Positions 16,795 to 25,222 are shown, counted from the stretch's first letter. The stretch: DNA of 64,000 nt from Schaalia sp. ORNL0103 (GCF_019429565.1 NZ_JAHXSA010000003.1:62001-126000), one strand, 5' to 3'. The notes: generated by a model not told the origin, from the sequence alone. A program made the numbers and translations.

Positions 16795-18002
16795 GCGTCG
16801 AATCCCCCGAATTCACACCGAGTATCGACTACACCACCCCGACCGAGGGCCTGGGTATCGTCGACGAGCTGTACAACGTCGCCCAGGACCTGCGCGCCGG
16901 CGAGGTGAACAACCTCGTCAGCTCGGCCAAGGCAATCTACGAGGAAGCAGCCGGGCTCGCCGTTGACCCTATCGGTGGTCTCGTCGGTATGGGCGTCGAG
17001 TGGATCTTGCAGCACATCGATCCCCTCAAGACCTGGGTGAACCAGCTGACCGGCGACTCGGCTCAGGTGTACGGCATGAGCTCCAGCTGGGACTCCATCT
17101 CGAGCTCCCTCGCCTCCGTTGCTGAAGAGCTGCAGTCCACCGCACAGGCCGCGATGTCCGGCATGCACGGCGAAGCAGTGCGCGCGTACCTGGAGCGCCA
17201 GGCCGTCGTCTCCAGTGCGATCGACGGCGTCTCTGCCGCGTCTGGTGCCTTCGGCGAGGCGCTCACGAAGGTGGCAGACTCCGTCGACAGCATCCACGAC
17301 GCCGTCGTGGGCGCCATCGGCGATATCGTCGGCAGCTGTGTTTCCGCAGCGGTCGAAGTCGTATGCACCTGGGGCCTTGCGGCTCCCGTCGCCGAAGCGC
17401 AGGTTGCCAGTAAGGTCGCCAAGTGGGTCGGACTCATCGGCCCTGTCCTGGATGTCCTCATGGAAGCCGTTCAGGCCATCATGGCGATCTACGCCGTCAT
17501 GACCTCTGTCGGCGAGAACCTGACCCGCGGCGTCGAGCACATCGGCGAGCAGTGCCAGGCCCCCGGCGGCGGCTGCTGCGGCGAGGGACACAGCAAGGGC
17601 GGCGAGGGCTACGAGCTGCGCGACGGAAGAAACGTGTACGTCGACGGCGATAACAACGGCACCATCGTGAACGGTGACGTCAATATCGAGCAAGACAATC
17701 ACACGGAAATCAACCCCAGTATCGAGTTCAGCCCCGAGATCAATATTGAGCACGAACACGAAGAGCACCACCACCACCACGGTAAGCACGACGGGGGCGA
17801 CGACTCTTCGCACGACAAATCGCACGGTCGCAAGGCACCGCACGAGCAGCAGCACAACGGCGCTAATGAGCACGGAACTCGCCCGCGCAAGCAGCACGGA
17901 GGCAACCACGACAGCGGAAACGATGGGAATCACCATCGTCGCAAGGGTGGCAGCAGCCGCGGTGGCGGCTCTCACCATCACCGTCGCCGTCCTCATCACT
18001 GA
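16791..18002 (+). CDS. WXG-like putative T7SS substrate with His-rich tail
   Basis: The 403-residue protein has no signal peptide. Residues 1-265 are largely helical, with a WXG-like turn in MSSSWDSISSSL near residue 100 and Ala/Val-rich hydrophobic helices (about 165-245) like those of long WXG100/PPE-type substrates. A Cys/Gly patch (GGGCCGEG) follows, then a short Asn/Asp/Ile-rich beta-like segment (about 283-320). From residue 321 to the end 22 of 83 residues are His, mixed with Lys/Arg/Gly/Asp. GTG 16791 overlaps the previous stop. Metal binding by the tail and export by the neighbouring T7SS are inferences. Alternatives are an adhesin or a cell-wall-binding protein. Confidence 0.7.
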   Translation: MSVESPEFTPSIDYTTPTEGLGIVDELYNVAQDLRAGEVNNLVSSAKAIYEEAAGLAVDPIGGLVGMGVEWILQHIDPLKTWVNQLTGDSAQVYGMSSSWDSISSSLASVAEELQSTAQAAMSGMHGEAVRAYLERQAVVSSAIDGVSAASGAFGEALTKVADSVDSIHDAVVGAIGDIVGSCVSAAVEVVCTWGLAAPVAEAQVASKVAKWVGLIGPVLDVLMEAVQAIMAIYAVMTSVGENLTRGVEHIGEQCQAPGGGCCGEGHSKGGEGYELRDGRNVYVDGDNNGTIVNGDVNIEQDNHTEINPSIEFSPEINIEHEHEEHHHHHGKHDGGDDSSHDKSHGRKAPHEQQHNGANEHGTRPRKQHGGNHDSGNDGNHHRRKGGSSRGGGSHHHRRRPHH

Positions 18003-18126
18003 GTGGATGACCCAGTCCTCTGGTGACCGACGGTGCCCTGCGCGCCGACGGCAACCAGAGACCAGGGACGCGCTCTGCCTCGCCGCATGAGCGTGAACGG
18101 CCCCGGCCTCGTCCTCACGTGACAAT

Positions 18127-18164
18127 AGGAGGGCCCCGCACAGATCACCGTGCGGGGCCCTCCT
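18127..18164. terminator. Bidirectional terminator between the T7SS locus and trkA
   Basis: A perfect 15-bp stem (18127-18141 with 18150-18164) with an 8-base loop lies between convergent genes. It lacks a strong T run, but position and stem strength support termination in both directions. Confidence 0.75.
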
Positions 18165-18177
18165 GCGTACAGACCGC

Positions 18178-18855
18178 CTACGGCCTATTCGCGAAGTACT
18201 CCAGCAGATGCGAGTCACCCGACACGATGATCTCGTCGTCAGCGTTAATGCGCGTCGACGAGTCCGCGTACTCGAAGCGCTGCTTGGGACGGCGGATCGC
18301 CAGCACGTTCACGCCATAGCGGCCACGCAGGTCGAGCTCCTCAAGGGAGAAGCCGCGCACCTCCTGCGGTGGGCGCAACTTCATGATGGAAAAGCCGTCC
18401 TTCTCCATCTCGATGTAGTCGACCATGCGGCCACCCACCAGGTGCGCCGTACGCTTGCCTGCATCCAGGTCGGGGTAAACGACATGGTGGGCACCCACGC
18501 GGCGGAGGATGCGGCCATGCTGGGAAGACGTCGCCTTCACCCAGATCGAAGAAATACCCATGTCGACCAGGTTTGCGGTAATGAGCACCGCCGCCTCCAG
18601 CGAGGAACCCACGCCGACAACGGCGCTACGGAACTCCCGCGCCCCCAGCTGCTCGAGCGCATCCTTGGACGTCGCATCCGCCTCGACGAGCGGGAAACGA
18701 CCCGCGAAAGCCTGCACGCGGGCGGGGTTCTTTTCGACGGCCAGGATCTCGTAGCCCAGCTGGTCCTGCGTCACCGCCACGGCGGAGCCGAAACGGCCCA
18801 GCCCGATGACGAGCGTTCCCGACTGGAGTTCCTTTGACTCGCGTTCATCTGCCAT
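18178..18855 (-). CDS. trkA: TrkA/KtrA-type potassium channel regulatory subunit
   Basis: The 225-residue cytoplasmic protein has an RCK-N Rossmann domain with the nucleotide motif VIGLGRFGSAVA near residue 18 and the acidic residue of AVEKNP. An RCK-C domain follows (about 145-225, LRGRYGVNVLAIRR). It gates the TrkH/KtrB channel in response to nucleotides. The ATG at 18855 is chosen over a TTG at 18885. The membrane partner TrkH is encoded at 20718-22280 on the same strand, but about 1.9 kb of unrelated sequence separates them, which is unusual for this pair. Function is confident. Confidence 0.9.
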   Translation of the reverse strand: MADERESKELQSGTLVIGLGRFGSAVAVTQDQLGYEILAVEKNPARVQAFAGRFPLVEADATSKDALEQLGAREFRSAVVGVGSSLEAAVLITANLVDMGISSIWVKATSSQHGRILRRVGAHHVVYPDLDAGKRTAHLVGGRMVDYIEMEKDGFSIMKLRPPQEVRGFSLEELDLRGRYGVNVLAIRRPKQRFEYADSSTRINADDEIIVSGDSHLLEYFANRP

Positions 18856-19118
18856 GCCCCCATTCTTCCCTGCGCACGCCCCCAACGCGAACGCTGCGGC
18901 CGTCAGCGTGGTTTAGTGAGCCGACGTGGATGCGTTGGTGAGCATGATGGTGCCTGCGACAGCTCAGGGGCGCATGATCCGTGGCGTGAGGATGTTTCCG
19001 TCGTGCGAGGGGATGGCGTTGAGCCGAGTCCAATGGGGCTGGCCAGGTTTGTCGCGGTACAGGTGTCGGTATCTGGTCGGTGCGCGTGAAACACGCGTGA
19101 AACATCACGGCTCGGTTG

Positions 19119-20177
19119 TTAACGTCCTACCTTCGCGCGGATGGCGACCAGAACCTGGGCGACGACCTCGTCGATGACGCGAAGATCCGACCATCGGACA
19201 CGAATGACTGTCCACCCGTCGCGTTCAAGGTCTCGCTGTCGACGTTGCTCGGCCTCAATGCTGTCGTGTACTTGATCGACGGTGTCCCCGTATTTGATTC
19301 GCCCGTCGAACTCGATGGCAATCTTCAGGTCGGGCAGCGCAATATCGATGAAGTACGCATGGCCATCGATGTGGACTTCCTCCTGAGTGGTCATGCCGTT
19401 GATACCCGCGCGCAACAGTGCGAGCAAGACGAGGGCCTCGCCCGGAGACTCGCATCCAGCGTCAGCGCGGTCAATGATCCATCGGGCGCGCTCACGTCCG
19501 ACGGTGTTGAGGGGAGTGTTAGCCAATGCCTCGTGGAACTCTTTGCGCGCCTCCTCCTGGCGGACACGTGACTCAGCCTGACGAAAACGGTCGAAGTGGC
19601 ACGCGTGGGCCAACCCTGCGCAGGCGATGGAGAACCCGTGCTTGTCGGCCAATAGGCGGGCGCAGTCAACGACAACTCGCGCCGGTGTGGCGATGCGGAA
19701 GTCCAAGTAGTTGATTGAGGGAACTGGCGATCGGGGGCGAGAAACGGTCGTTGTCACTGCCGAAAAACGTTCATTCTTCTCAACTGTGATTGCTGGAAAA
19801 TGAATCTGGCGTGGGCATTCTCGAGATGGCGCATACAGTGTGAGCTTCTCGATCTGGTCGTCGGTGGGGAGGTCGAGAAGGTAAGCGGCGACGCCGCCGC
19901 TGATGACGTAATCGGGATATCGCAGACTCAGAGCGCATAACCGGGCAACGAAAACCGCTGTTTTGCGCTGCCGTGAGTGCAGTCCAATCAAGCGCGCTGA
20001 AGGGATATAAATGCCGGTGAGAAGACGAATGAATTCTCCTTTCTGCACGCGCCTATGGATGCGTTCACTAGCTGCATGCGAGTCGGCAATGACTAGGGAT
20101 GCGCGGATGGATGCCACCCGGTCGCGCAGCAAAGCAGCATCTTCGTTGTGCGCATGCGCGCCTCGTTGTTGGTCCAT
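19119..20177 (-). CDS. AbiEi-like/DUF559 protein with Vsr-type nuclease fold
   Basis: The 352-residue protein matches a common actinobacterial two-part protein. The N-terminal part resembles AbiEi-family regulators (winged-helix-like, then IYIPSARLIGLHSRQRKTAVFVARLCAL and a YVISGGVAAYLL segment). The C-terminal DUF559 domain (about 250-350) is related to very-short-patch-repair endonucleases, with IAIEFDGRIKYGD and a QRRQRDLERDGWTVIRV segment typical of the fold. ATG 20177 is chosen; a TTG at 20213 has no better site. Such genes are often mobile or defence-linked and usually lack an obvious toxin partner, as here. It lies between trkA and trkH, with 42-bp repeats upstream. The function is not established. 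Confidence 0.7.
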   Translation of the reverse strand: MDQQRGAHAHNEDAALLRDRVASIRASLVIADSHAASERIHRRVQKGEFIRLLTGIYIPSARLIGLHSRQRKTAVFVARLCALSLRYPDYVISGGVAAYLLDLPTDDQIEKLTLYAPSRECPRQIHFPAITVEKNERFSAVTTTVSRPRSPVPSINYLDFRIATPARVVVDCARLLADKHGFSIACAGLAHACHFDRFRQAESRVRQEEARKEFHEALANTPLNTVGRERARWIIDRADAGCESPGEALVLLALLRAGINGMTTQEEVHIDGHAYFIDIALPDLKIAIEFDGRIKYGDTVDQVHDSIEAEQRRQRDLERDGWTVIRVRWSDLRVIDEVVAQVLVAIRAKVGR

Positions 20178-20446
20178 GTGTCCAACTGTGTGACGACTGG
20201 AGTGCGCCTTCAAGCTCTCTGTGTGAGCCTGTGGATAACGACAAGTCGAGAGTTAGCCTGTGGATAACAAGCGATGGTCCTGATGCGCTGAAAGTGAATG
20301 CCCGTCCACGCGAGCATGCGAAACGCTCGTTGGGAGTTGTCTGAGCGAGACGATATTCGCCCTGCGGTTCGAAGTGGGTTGAAAAGCGTGACATTTTTCG
20401 CCCTGCTCGGCAAAAATGGCTGGATTTTGGCGTTTTTGGGCTTGCT

Positions 20447-20580
20447 GGGCGAGTTTTGGCTCGGTTTGGTCGTGGGTGGGGTGTTGCCGGGCGAGTTTTG
20501 TCTCGGTTTGGCCGTGGGTGGGGTGTTGCTGGGCGAGTTTTGGCTCGGTTTGGCCGTGGGTGGGCTGTTGCTGGGCGAAC
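20447..20580. repeat. 42-bp tandem repeat, three copies plus a partial fourth (locus 1)
   Basis: Units start at 20447, 20489, 20531 and a partial at 20573. Each begins GGGCGAGTTTTGGCTCGG or a close variant and ends in a GGTGGGG-type run. Copies differ at a few positions. The array sits in the 540-bp gap between trkH and the DUF559 gene; the rest of the gap (20178-20446 and 20581-20717) holds no gene I can support. The unit length and opening core match the array at 36307-36442. Confidence 0.9.
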
Positions 20581-20717
20581 TTTTTCGCGCTCTTGCGCTA
20601 TCAGGCCGCCCGCTCTCGCGCCGCGACGACGCCACATGGCCTCACGCCGCGACGATGCCAGTCTGTTGCCCACCGAACCGGCCAGGCAGCTACCGAACCG
20701 CTCTGCAGCCCCCGCAA

Positions 20718-22280
20718 CTAGCCGATGATTGGCCGTTCTTCCGGCATGCGGATGACACGGGAGCGCTCGCGCAGGGCGAGCGCCGCAGCCACCGTCATGG
20801 AGCCGGTACGGCCAGCGAACATGAGGAAAATCAGCACGTACTTGGCGCCGACGGGCAAGATCGGGGTGATGCCGGTGGACAGGCCTACGGTCGCGAACGC
20901 GGAGGCGGTCTCGAACAGGATGATGTCGAGAGAATAGTGCGTCATTGACAGCAGCAGGACGACGGACACGGCCACGAGCGCCAGGCCCAGCAGCGACACG
21001 GCAACCGCCAGTCGGACGGCGCTCGTGGGAATGCGTCGCCCGAAGGTCTCGATGTCGCGGTCGCCTCGCGCCTCAGCGATGACGGCCAAGACGAGAACGG
21101 CAAAAGTTGTGACCTTCACGCCGCCCGCCGTGGATGCGGAGCCGCCGCCAATCATCATGAGGATGTCCTGCACGAAGTGGGTCTGGGTCTGCATGGCGCC
21201 GACGTCCAGGGCCGACAGTCCGGACGAGCGGGAGTTCACGCCGGCGAGCATCGCGTTGAGGATCTTGGAGGGAGTGTCGATCGCGCCCAGGGTCGCGGGA
21301 TTGTTCCACTCGGTGAGAGCCAGGGCGAGTGCCCCCACGAATGCGAGAATCAGGTAGGTCGACAGGGTGAGCTTGGTGTGGAGCCGCCAGCGCCGGGGTG
21401 TGCGCAGGTTCTTGGCGACGTCCATGATGACGGGGAAGCCGATGGCGCCCACGGTGGTGCCCAGGATGATGGGGATGAGCATCCACCAGTCGGTGACGTG
21501 GGGGGAGAGGCCTTCGGGGAGGATGACGAAGCCTGCGTTGTTGAACACGGAGATCGCCATGAAGACGGCGTCCCACACGGCGCGGACGGGGTCGATGCCC
21601 ATCGACAGGAAGCGCGGGAGGAATACGGCGGCCAGGAGGGCCTGCATGGTCAGTGATGTCGCGATGACGGCCTTGAGCAGGAGGGAGATCTGGCCCATGG
21701 CGCCGGTGCCGGTTTCCTGCGTGGCGAGCATGCGCTGGGTGAGGCCGAGGTGGCGTGAGACAGCGAATCCGAGGATCGACGCGAGGGTCATGACGCCCAG
21801 GCCGCCGACGACGATGCCGGCGGCGATGACTGCCTGCCCGAAGGGGGACCAGTAGGTCGCGGTGTCGACGGTGGTCAGGCCGGTGACGCAGACGGCAGAC
21901 ACGGCGGTGAAGAGAACGTCGACGAAGGGGGCAGACGTGTCGGAAGAGGAGGAGATTGGCAACATCAGGAGCGCCGTGATGACGCCGATGATGAGTGCGA
22001 ATGTGCCCAGAGCGAGGCGTGCGGGTGAATACCGGGCCTGCTTGGACAGCCACGCGCGCACGCGCTGCACGGTTGTGGTGGGTACCTCGCCGTGCGGGTT
22101 CTGGGGGCCTTCGGGGACCCGGCGTACGACTGGGGAGGGCTGTGGACTCAGCGGTTCCTCAGAGAGTATGGGGGCCGAGGCCGTGGCGCGTCCGCGCATC
22201 AGGGAGCGGGTGGCGCCGGGTTTGGGACGTAAGCGAGGGTGCTTGCCTCGCTGCTGACGACCCTTGTGTGCCGGTGCCAT
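20718..22280 (-). CDS. trkH: TrkH/KtrB-type potassium uptake membrane subunit
   Basis: The 520-residue protein has a basic, Pro-rich N-terminus of about 75 residues followed by the four-repeat TrkH/KtrB channel fold. Selectivity-filter-like loops are visible (TAVSAVCVTGLTTVD, FNNAGFVIL, GVNSRSSGLSALD and FATVGLSTGITP), as is the gating-loop segment GGGSASTAGGVKVTT. It imports potassium together with TrkA. ATG 22280 follows AAGGAG. The 75-residue cytoplasmic extension is longer than in many homologues. The partner gene trkA is not adjacent. Confidence 0.93.
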   Translation of the reverse strand: MAPAHKGRQQRGKHPRLRPKPGATRSLMRGRATASAPILSEEPLSPQPSPVVRRVPEGPQNPHGEVPTTTVQRVRAWLSKQARYSPARLALGTFALIIGVITALLMLPISSSSDTSAPFVDVLFTAVSAVCVTGLTTVDTATYWSPFGQAVIAAGIVVGGLGVMTLASILGFAVSRHLGLTQRMLATQETGTGAMGQISLLLKAVIATSLTMQALLAAVFLPRFLSMGIDPVRAVWDAVFMAISVFNNAGFVILPEGLSPHVTDWWMLIPIILGTTVGAIGFPVIMDVAKNLRTPRRWRLHTKLTLSTYLILAFVGALALALTEWNNPATLGAIDTPSKILNAMLAGVNSRSSGLSALDVGAMQTQTHFVQDILMMIGGGSASTAGGVKVTTFAVLVLAVIAEARGDRDIETFGRRIPTSAVRLAVAVSLLGLALVAVSVVLLLSMTHYSLDIILFETASAFATVGLSTGITPILPVGAKYVLIFLMFAGRTGSMTVAAALALRERSRVIRMPEERPIIG

Positions 22281-22298
22281 CGTTGCTCCTTAACGACT

Positions 22299-22325
22299 CT
22301 GCAACAAAAGTGGACAAAGTTGCAG
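22299..22325. promoter_or_regulatory. 7-bp inverted repeat between trkH and the BldC-like gene
   Basis: CTGCAAC (22299-22305) and GTTGCAG (22319-22325) flank 13 bases in the divergent gap. A TTGCAG/TAGTAT pair (22320-22325, 22345-22350, 19-bp spacer) could promote the rightward gene. It is a possible operator; the evidence is short. Confidence 0.3.
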
Positions 22326-22422
22326 TTTCCATGCGGTTGGGCAGTAGTATATTTCGTGAGGCTACGTAAGCGGTGAACGAATCGGGTTTAGCGCGCCTCG
22401 CGAGCATATCTGGGAGTCATTA

Positions 22423-22641
22423 ATGGAACAGCAGTCGGCGCCGCGCTTTATGACTGTCACGGAAGTGGCGGACATCATGCGCGTCTCTAAGATGACTGTG
22501 TACCGCTTGATTCACAGTGGCGAAATGCCCGCGATTCGCGTCGGAAAGAGCTTCCGAGTCCCGGAGGCCGCGGTCGCCCAGATGATTCAGGCCGGTATGG
22601 CAGATCACTCTGGTGACCAGGCTCGCGTCATTGGCGGGTAG
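22423..22641 (+). CDS. BldC-like helix-turn-helix DNA-binding protein
   Basis: The 72-residue protein is almost entirely one MerR/excisionase-type winged helix-turn-helix. It reads MTVTEVADIMRVSKMTVYRLI then GEMPAIRVGKSFRVPEAAV, the typical Streptomyces BldC and actinobacterial family form. BldC-like proteins are conserved small transcription factors that bind cooperatively to direct repeats. It stands alone, divergent from trkH and upstream of the bS22 gene. A weak GGGAG precedes ATG 22423. The family is confident; the regulon is unknown. Confidence 0.85.
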   Translation: MEQQSAPRFMTVTEVADIMRVSKMTVYRLIHSGEMPAIRVGKSFRVPEAAVAQMIQAGMADHSGDQARVIGG

Positions 22642-22653
22642 TATAGGCACGAT

Positions 22654-22670
22654 GTGCCCGGCTCGGGCAC
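22654..22670 (+). promoter_or_regulatory. Hairpin between the BldC-like gene and bS22
   Basis: GTGCCCG-GCT-CGGGCAC is a perfect 7-bp stem with a 3-base loop. A TAGTATAGG sequence immediately before it (22638-22646) may be the -10 of the bS22 gene, so the hairpin could lie in its leader. Confidence 0.4.
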
Positions 22671-22725
22671 CCATCATCCATCAGCGGTAGTACCTCTGCC
22701 GCACACACTACGAGGGAGGAACCCC

Positions 22726-22824
22726 ATGGGCTCCGTCATCAAGAAGCGCCGCAAGCGCATGGCGAAGAAGAAGCACCGCAAGCTCCTGCGCAAGACGCGT
22801 CACCAGCGTCGCAACAAGAAGTGA
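22726..22824 (+). CDS. Small ribosomal protein bS22 (AURKAIP1-type, 32 residues)
   Basis: This 32-codon gene is easily missed. GGGAGGA lies six bases before ATG 22726. The peptide opens MGSVIKKRRKRMAKKKHRK and ends HQRRNKK, with about 60 percent Lys/Arg. It matches the very basic actinobacterial protein found bound at the small-subunit decoding region of mycobacterial ribosomes, named bS22. It is followed directly by a terminator and so forms its own short transcript. A 32-residue length is normal for this family. Confidence comes from the characteristic sequence and strong ribosome binding site. Confidence 0.9.
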   Translation: MGSVIKKRRKRMAKKKHRKLLRKTRHQRRNKK

Positions 22825-22831
22825 GCGAGCG

Positions 22832-22857
22832 GAGGCCCGACCTTTTGGTCGGGCCTC
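22832..22857 (+). terminator. Terminator of the bS22 gene
   Basis: A perfect 11-bp stem (22832-22842 with 22847-22857) with a TTTT loop begins eight bases after the stop. The T run after it is weak. Confidence 0.7.
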
Positions 22858-22873
22858 TCGTGTATTCGGGGCC

Positions 22874-22879
22874 CTATAC
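22874..22879 (+). promoter_or_regulatory. -10 element of a leaderless transcript (histidine phosphatase)
   Basis: TATACT lies nine bases before ATG 22889, so transcription would begin at or next to the start codon. No ribosome binding site precedes the ATG, which fits a leaderless mRNA, common in actinobacteria. Confidence 0.55.
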
Positions 22880-22888
22880 TTGGGTGTT

Positions 22889-23557
22889 ATGGACCGCACC
22901 ATTATTCACGTTATGCGCCACGGCGAGGTGGACAATCCCGACGGTGTTTTGTACGGGCGGCTGCCCGGTTTTGGGCTGACGGAGCTGGGGCATGCGATGG
23001 CTGCCCGCGCCGCTGAGTATCTGGTGGATTCGGGTGCGGATATTGCTCGCGTGATTTCGTCGCCGCTGCTGCGTGCGCAGTTGACGGCGGCTCCGACGGC
23101 GGCCGCGTACGACCTGAGTATCCAGTCTGATCCGCGCCTCATCGAGTCGGACAACGTCTTCGAGGGGCTGCCGGTGAACACCAACCGCGCGATGCTGGCG
23201 AACCCGAAGTACTACAAGTACTACTGCAACCCGCTGCGTCCCTCGTGGGGTGAGCCCTATCGGGATATTGCGTCACGCATGAGCGCGGCCCTCTCCTCGG
23301 CGCTGCGCGAGGCCCGGGGGCGTGAGGCGCTCGTCGTGTCCCATCAGAATCCGATCGTGACGCTGACGCGCTTCGTGAACGGCCAGCCGTTGGCGCACGC
23401 GCCGAAGTCGCGCCACTGTGCGCTCGCGTCGATCACGTCGTTTATTTTCTCGGGTGCGACGCTTGTGGGCACGTCCTACGCGGAGCCCGCGGCTGACCTG
23501 GTTGCGATGGCAAAGGACATGACGCCGGGGGACTCGCAGGCGGACCTGCGCCGCTGA
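22889..23557 (+). CDS. Histidine phosphatase family protein (phosphoglycerate mutase-like)
   Basis: The 222-residue protein opens with HVMRHGEVDNP, whose RHG histidine is the phospho-acceptor of the histidine phosphatase superfamily. RVISSPLLRAQLTA supplies the second conserved arginine and VVSHQNPI the second catalytic histidine. Size and motifs fit cytoplasmic phosphatases annotated as phosphoglycerate-mutase-like. The real substrate of this subgroup cannot be told from sequence. The ATG at 22889 is chosen because it sits at the expected transcription start. Confidence 0.85.
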   Translation: MDRTIIHVMRHGEVDNPDGVLYGRLPGFGLTELGHAMAARAAEYLVDSGADIARVISSPLLRAQLTAAPTAAAYDLSIQSDPRLIESDNVFEGLPVNTNRAMLANPKYYKYYCNPLRPSWGEPYRDIASRMSAALSSALREARGREALVVSHQNPIVTLTRFVNGQPLAHAPKSRHCALASITSFIFSGATLVGTSYAEPAADLVAMAKDMTPGDSQADLRR

Positions 23558-23663
23558 CAGAGCTGGTCGGGGCAGACCGCGTTGGCCGGGGCGCCTCGCG
23601 TCGTACCGCGACCGCATCGCGCCGCAGCAGGCTAGTGCCCGCGGCTGATGGTGTGAGCGTCGC

Positions 23664-24056
23664 TCAGTTGGCCTCGTCGCCGGAATCCTCGGCGGGGCCT
23701 GTTCCCTCTTCCTCGGAGTGCTTACGCTGTTCCTGCGCGCGGCGCTCGTCCTCGCGGCGCTTGCGCTGGATGTCGCGCTCGAGACGGAACAGGAACTCCG
23801 GGTCGTCGTCCGGGGCGGAGGGGCGCTTGGGGGCCTCGGGCGCTCGGGTCTGCTTCGTTTCCGCGCGCGATACCCACCGCAGGACGAGCCAGGCGATGGG
23901 GCCGATGGCGGCGATCGTCGCGGTGAAGAGGATGATCATCAGCCAGATGGGCTTGGCGATCTTTCCGGGCATCTCGTCTTCGGGCGTGCGGTGCCAGTCG
24001 GCGGCAGCGTAGATGGTGACTGCGAGCATTGCGACGACGAAGACGATCCTGGCCAT
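23664..24056 (-). CDS. PLDc_N-type small membrane protein
   Basis: The 130-residue protein has two hydrophobic segments (about 1-18 and 36-60) with the PIWLMIILF and IGPIAWLVL spacing of the phospholipase D N-terminal (PLDc_N) domain. A highly charged tail (about 65-130) rich in Arg, Glu and Lys follows, probably helical and cytoplasmic. No phospholipase catalytic domain is attached. Free-standing PLDc_N proteins are common in actinobacteria and have no assigned activity. TATGCT lies six bases before AUG 24056 on the minus strand, and AGGGG could serve as a ribosome site. Confidence 0.7.
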   Translation of the reverse strand: MARIVFVVAMLAVTIYAAADWHRTPEDEMPGKIAKPIWLMIILFTATIAAIGPIAWLVLRWVSRAETKQTRAPEAPKRPSAPDDDPEFLFRLERDIQRKRREDERRAQEQRKHSEEEGTGPAEDSGDEAN

Positions 24057-24132
24057 GCCCCTAGCATAGGGGCGTGGGCCGTCTCACGCTGGCGCGTTCA
24101 CTCCCGGAGCAATCGGAGGAGCCGCGCGGCGT

Positions 24133-25038
24133 TTAGGCGCGCGTGACGCGGGGGAGGTTCGCGTACGAGGGGGCGGCGCCCGGCGCGAGGACCGCCGTCG
24201 ACCCGGCTCGGATTCCGTCGGCCACGGCCTCGGCGAAGGGCTTGCCGAGGGCCATAGCGGAGGCCAGCGCGCCCACGCACGCGTCCCCGGCTCCCGTGGT
24301 GTCCACGGCCTCGCCGAGGGTGAGGGCGGGGCAGTGCCCGGCCTCGCTGCCCGATGCCCACGCCGCGCCGTCCGCGCCGAGCGTCACCATGACGTGCTTG
24401 GGGCCGAGGCCTCGCAGTGCCCGCGCTACGCCGATCGCCTCGGTGGGGCCGGCGGGGGCAGGCATGCCCAGCGTCAGGCCTGCCTCCGTCTCGTTCACGA
24501 CGAGAACGTCGACGCGCGCCATGAAAGCGGCGTCGGTGGGGCGCGCGGGGGCCAGGTTGAGCAGGACACGCGCACCGAAGGAGTGCGCCCACGCGAGGGC
24601 TTCGGCGTTGGCCTCGGCGGGGATCTCCGCCTGGAGGACGACGACGTCGGCGGGGGCGGGGAACAACGAGGCCTTGGCGGGCTCGACGGTCACGGTCGCG
24701 TTCGCCCCGGCGTCGAGGATGATCGTGTTCTCACCCGAGGAGGCGACAGTGATGAGCGCGGTCCCGGAGGGCCCGTCGACCTCGCGCAGGTGGGTGACGT
24801 CCACGCCGTGAGACGCCAGCTCCGCGCGCAGGCGCTGACCCGAGGGATCCGCGCCGACCGCGCCCACGAAGAAGACGGGGACCCCCGAATGTGCGGCCGC
24901 GGCAGCCTGGTTCGCGCCCTTGCCGCCGAGGCCGTAGGTGAGCGAGGTGCCCGAGAGCGTTTCGCCGGGGTTTGGGAAACGGTCGACGGTGACCGTGACG
25001 TCCTGGTTAATGGAACCGACAACGATGACGCGGGACAT
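24133..25038 (-). CDS. rbsK: Ribokinase (PfkB family sugar kinase)
   Basis: The 301-residue protein carries both PfkB signatures. The N-terminal GGKGANQAAAAA segment (about 38-49) is typical of ribokinase, and the C-terminal DTTGAGDACVGAL segment (about 240-252) contains the catalytic base Asp of GAGD. VIVVGSINQDV at the N-terminus is also ribokinase-like. It would phosphorylate D-ribose to ribose 5-phosphate with ATP. AAAGGAG lies four bases before ATG 25038. No ribose transporter is adjacent, but an MFS permease is divergently transcribed next to it and could supply a sugar; that link is speculative. Confidence 0.88.
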   Translation of the reverse strand: MSRVIVVGSINQDVTVTVDRFPNPGETLSGTSLTYGLGGKGANQAAAAAHSGVPVFFVGAVGADPSGQRLRAELASHGVDVTHLREVDGPSGTALITVASSGENTIILDAGANATVTVEPAKASLFPAPADVVVLQAEIPAEANAEALAWAHSFGARVLLNLAPARPTDAAFMARVDVLVVNETEAGLTLGMPAPAGPTEAIGVARALRGLGPKHVMVTLGADGAAWASGSEAGHCPALTLGEAVDTTGAGDACVGALASAMALGKPFAEAVADGIRAGSTAVLAPGAAPSYANLPRVTRA

Positions 25039-25222
25039 GGCACTCCTTTGTGAGGTGATGATTCATTGTGCCACGTCAGGGGTGCTGCGTTGTGGCTTTA
25101 GACACTTACGTGTTGGTATGTGCTCCGCGTCTGTTCGCCCCTCTTGAATTAAGTACAGCTTCATTCGAGCACTAGTTTCCTGTAATAGTACTAAATGTTT
25201 GATTTATGGTGAACTAAGCGCC

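Noticed and set aside
18856-19118. Small gene in the gap between trkA and the DUF559 gene
   Set aside because: Candidate frames are under 90 codons, lack ribosome sites and have no recognisable composition or motif.
20447-20580. 42-bp repeats as a CRISPR array
   Set aside because: Units are directly adjacent without spacers and there are no cas genes.
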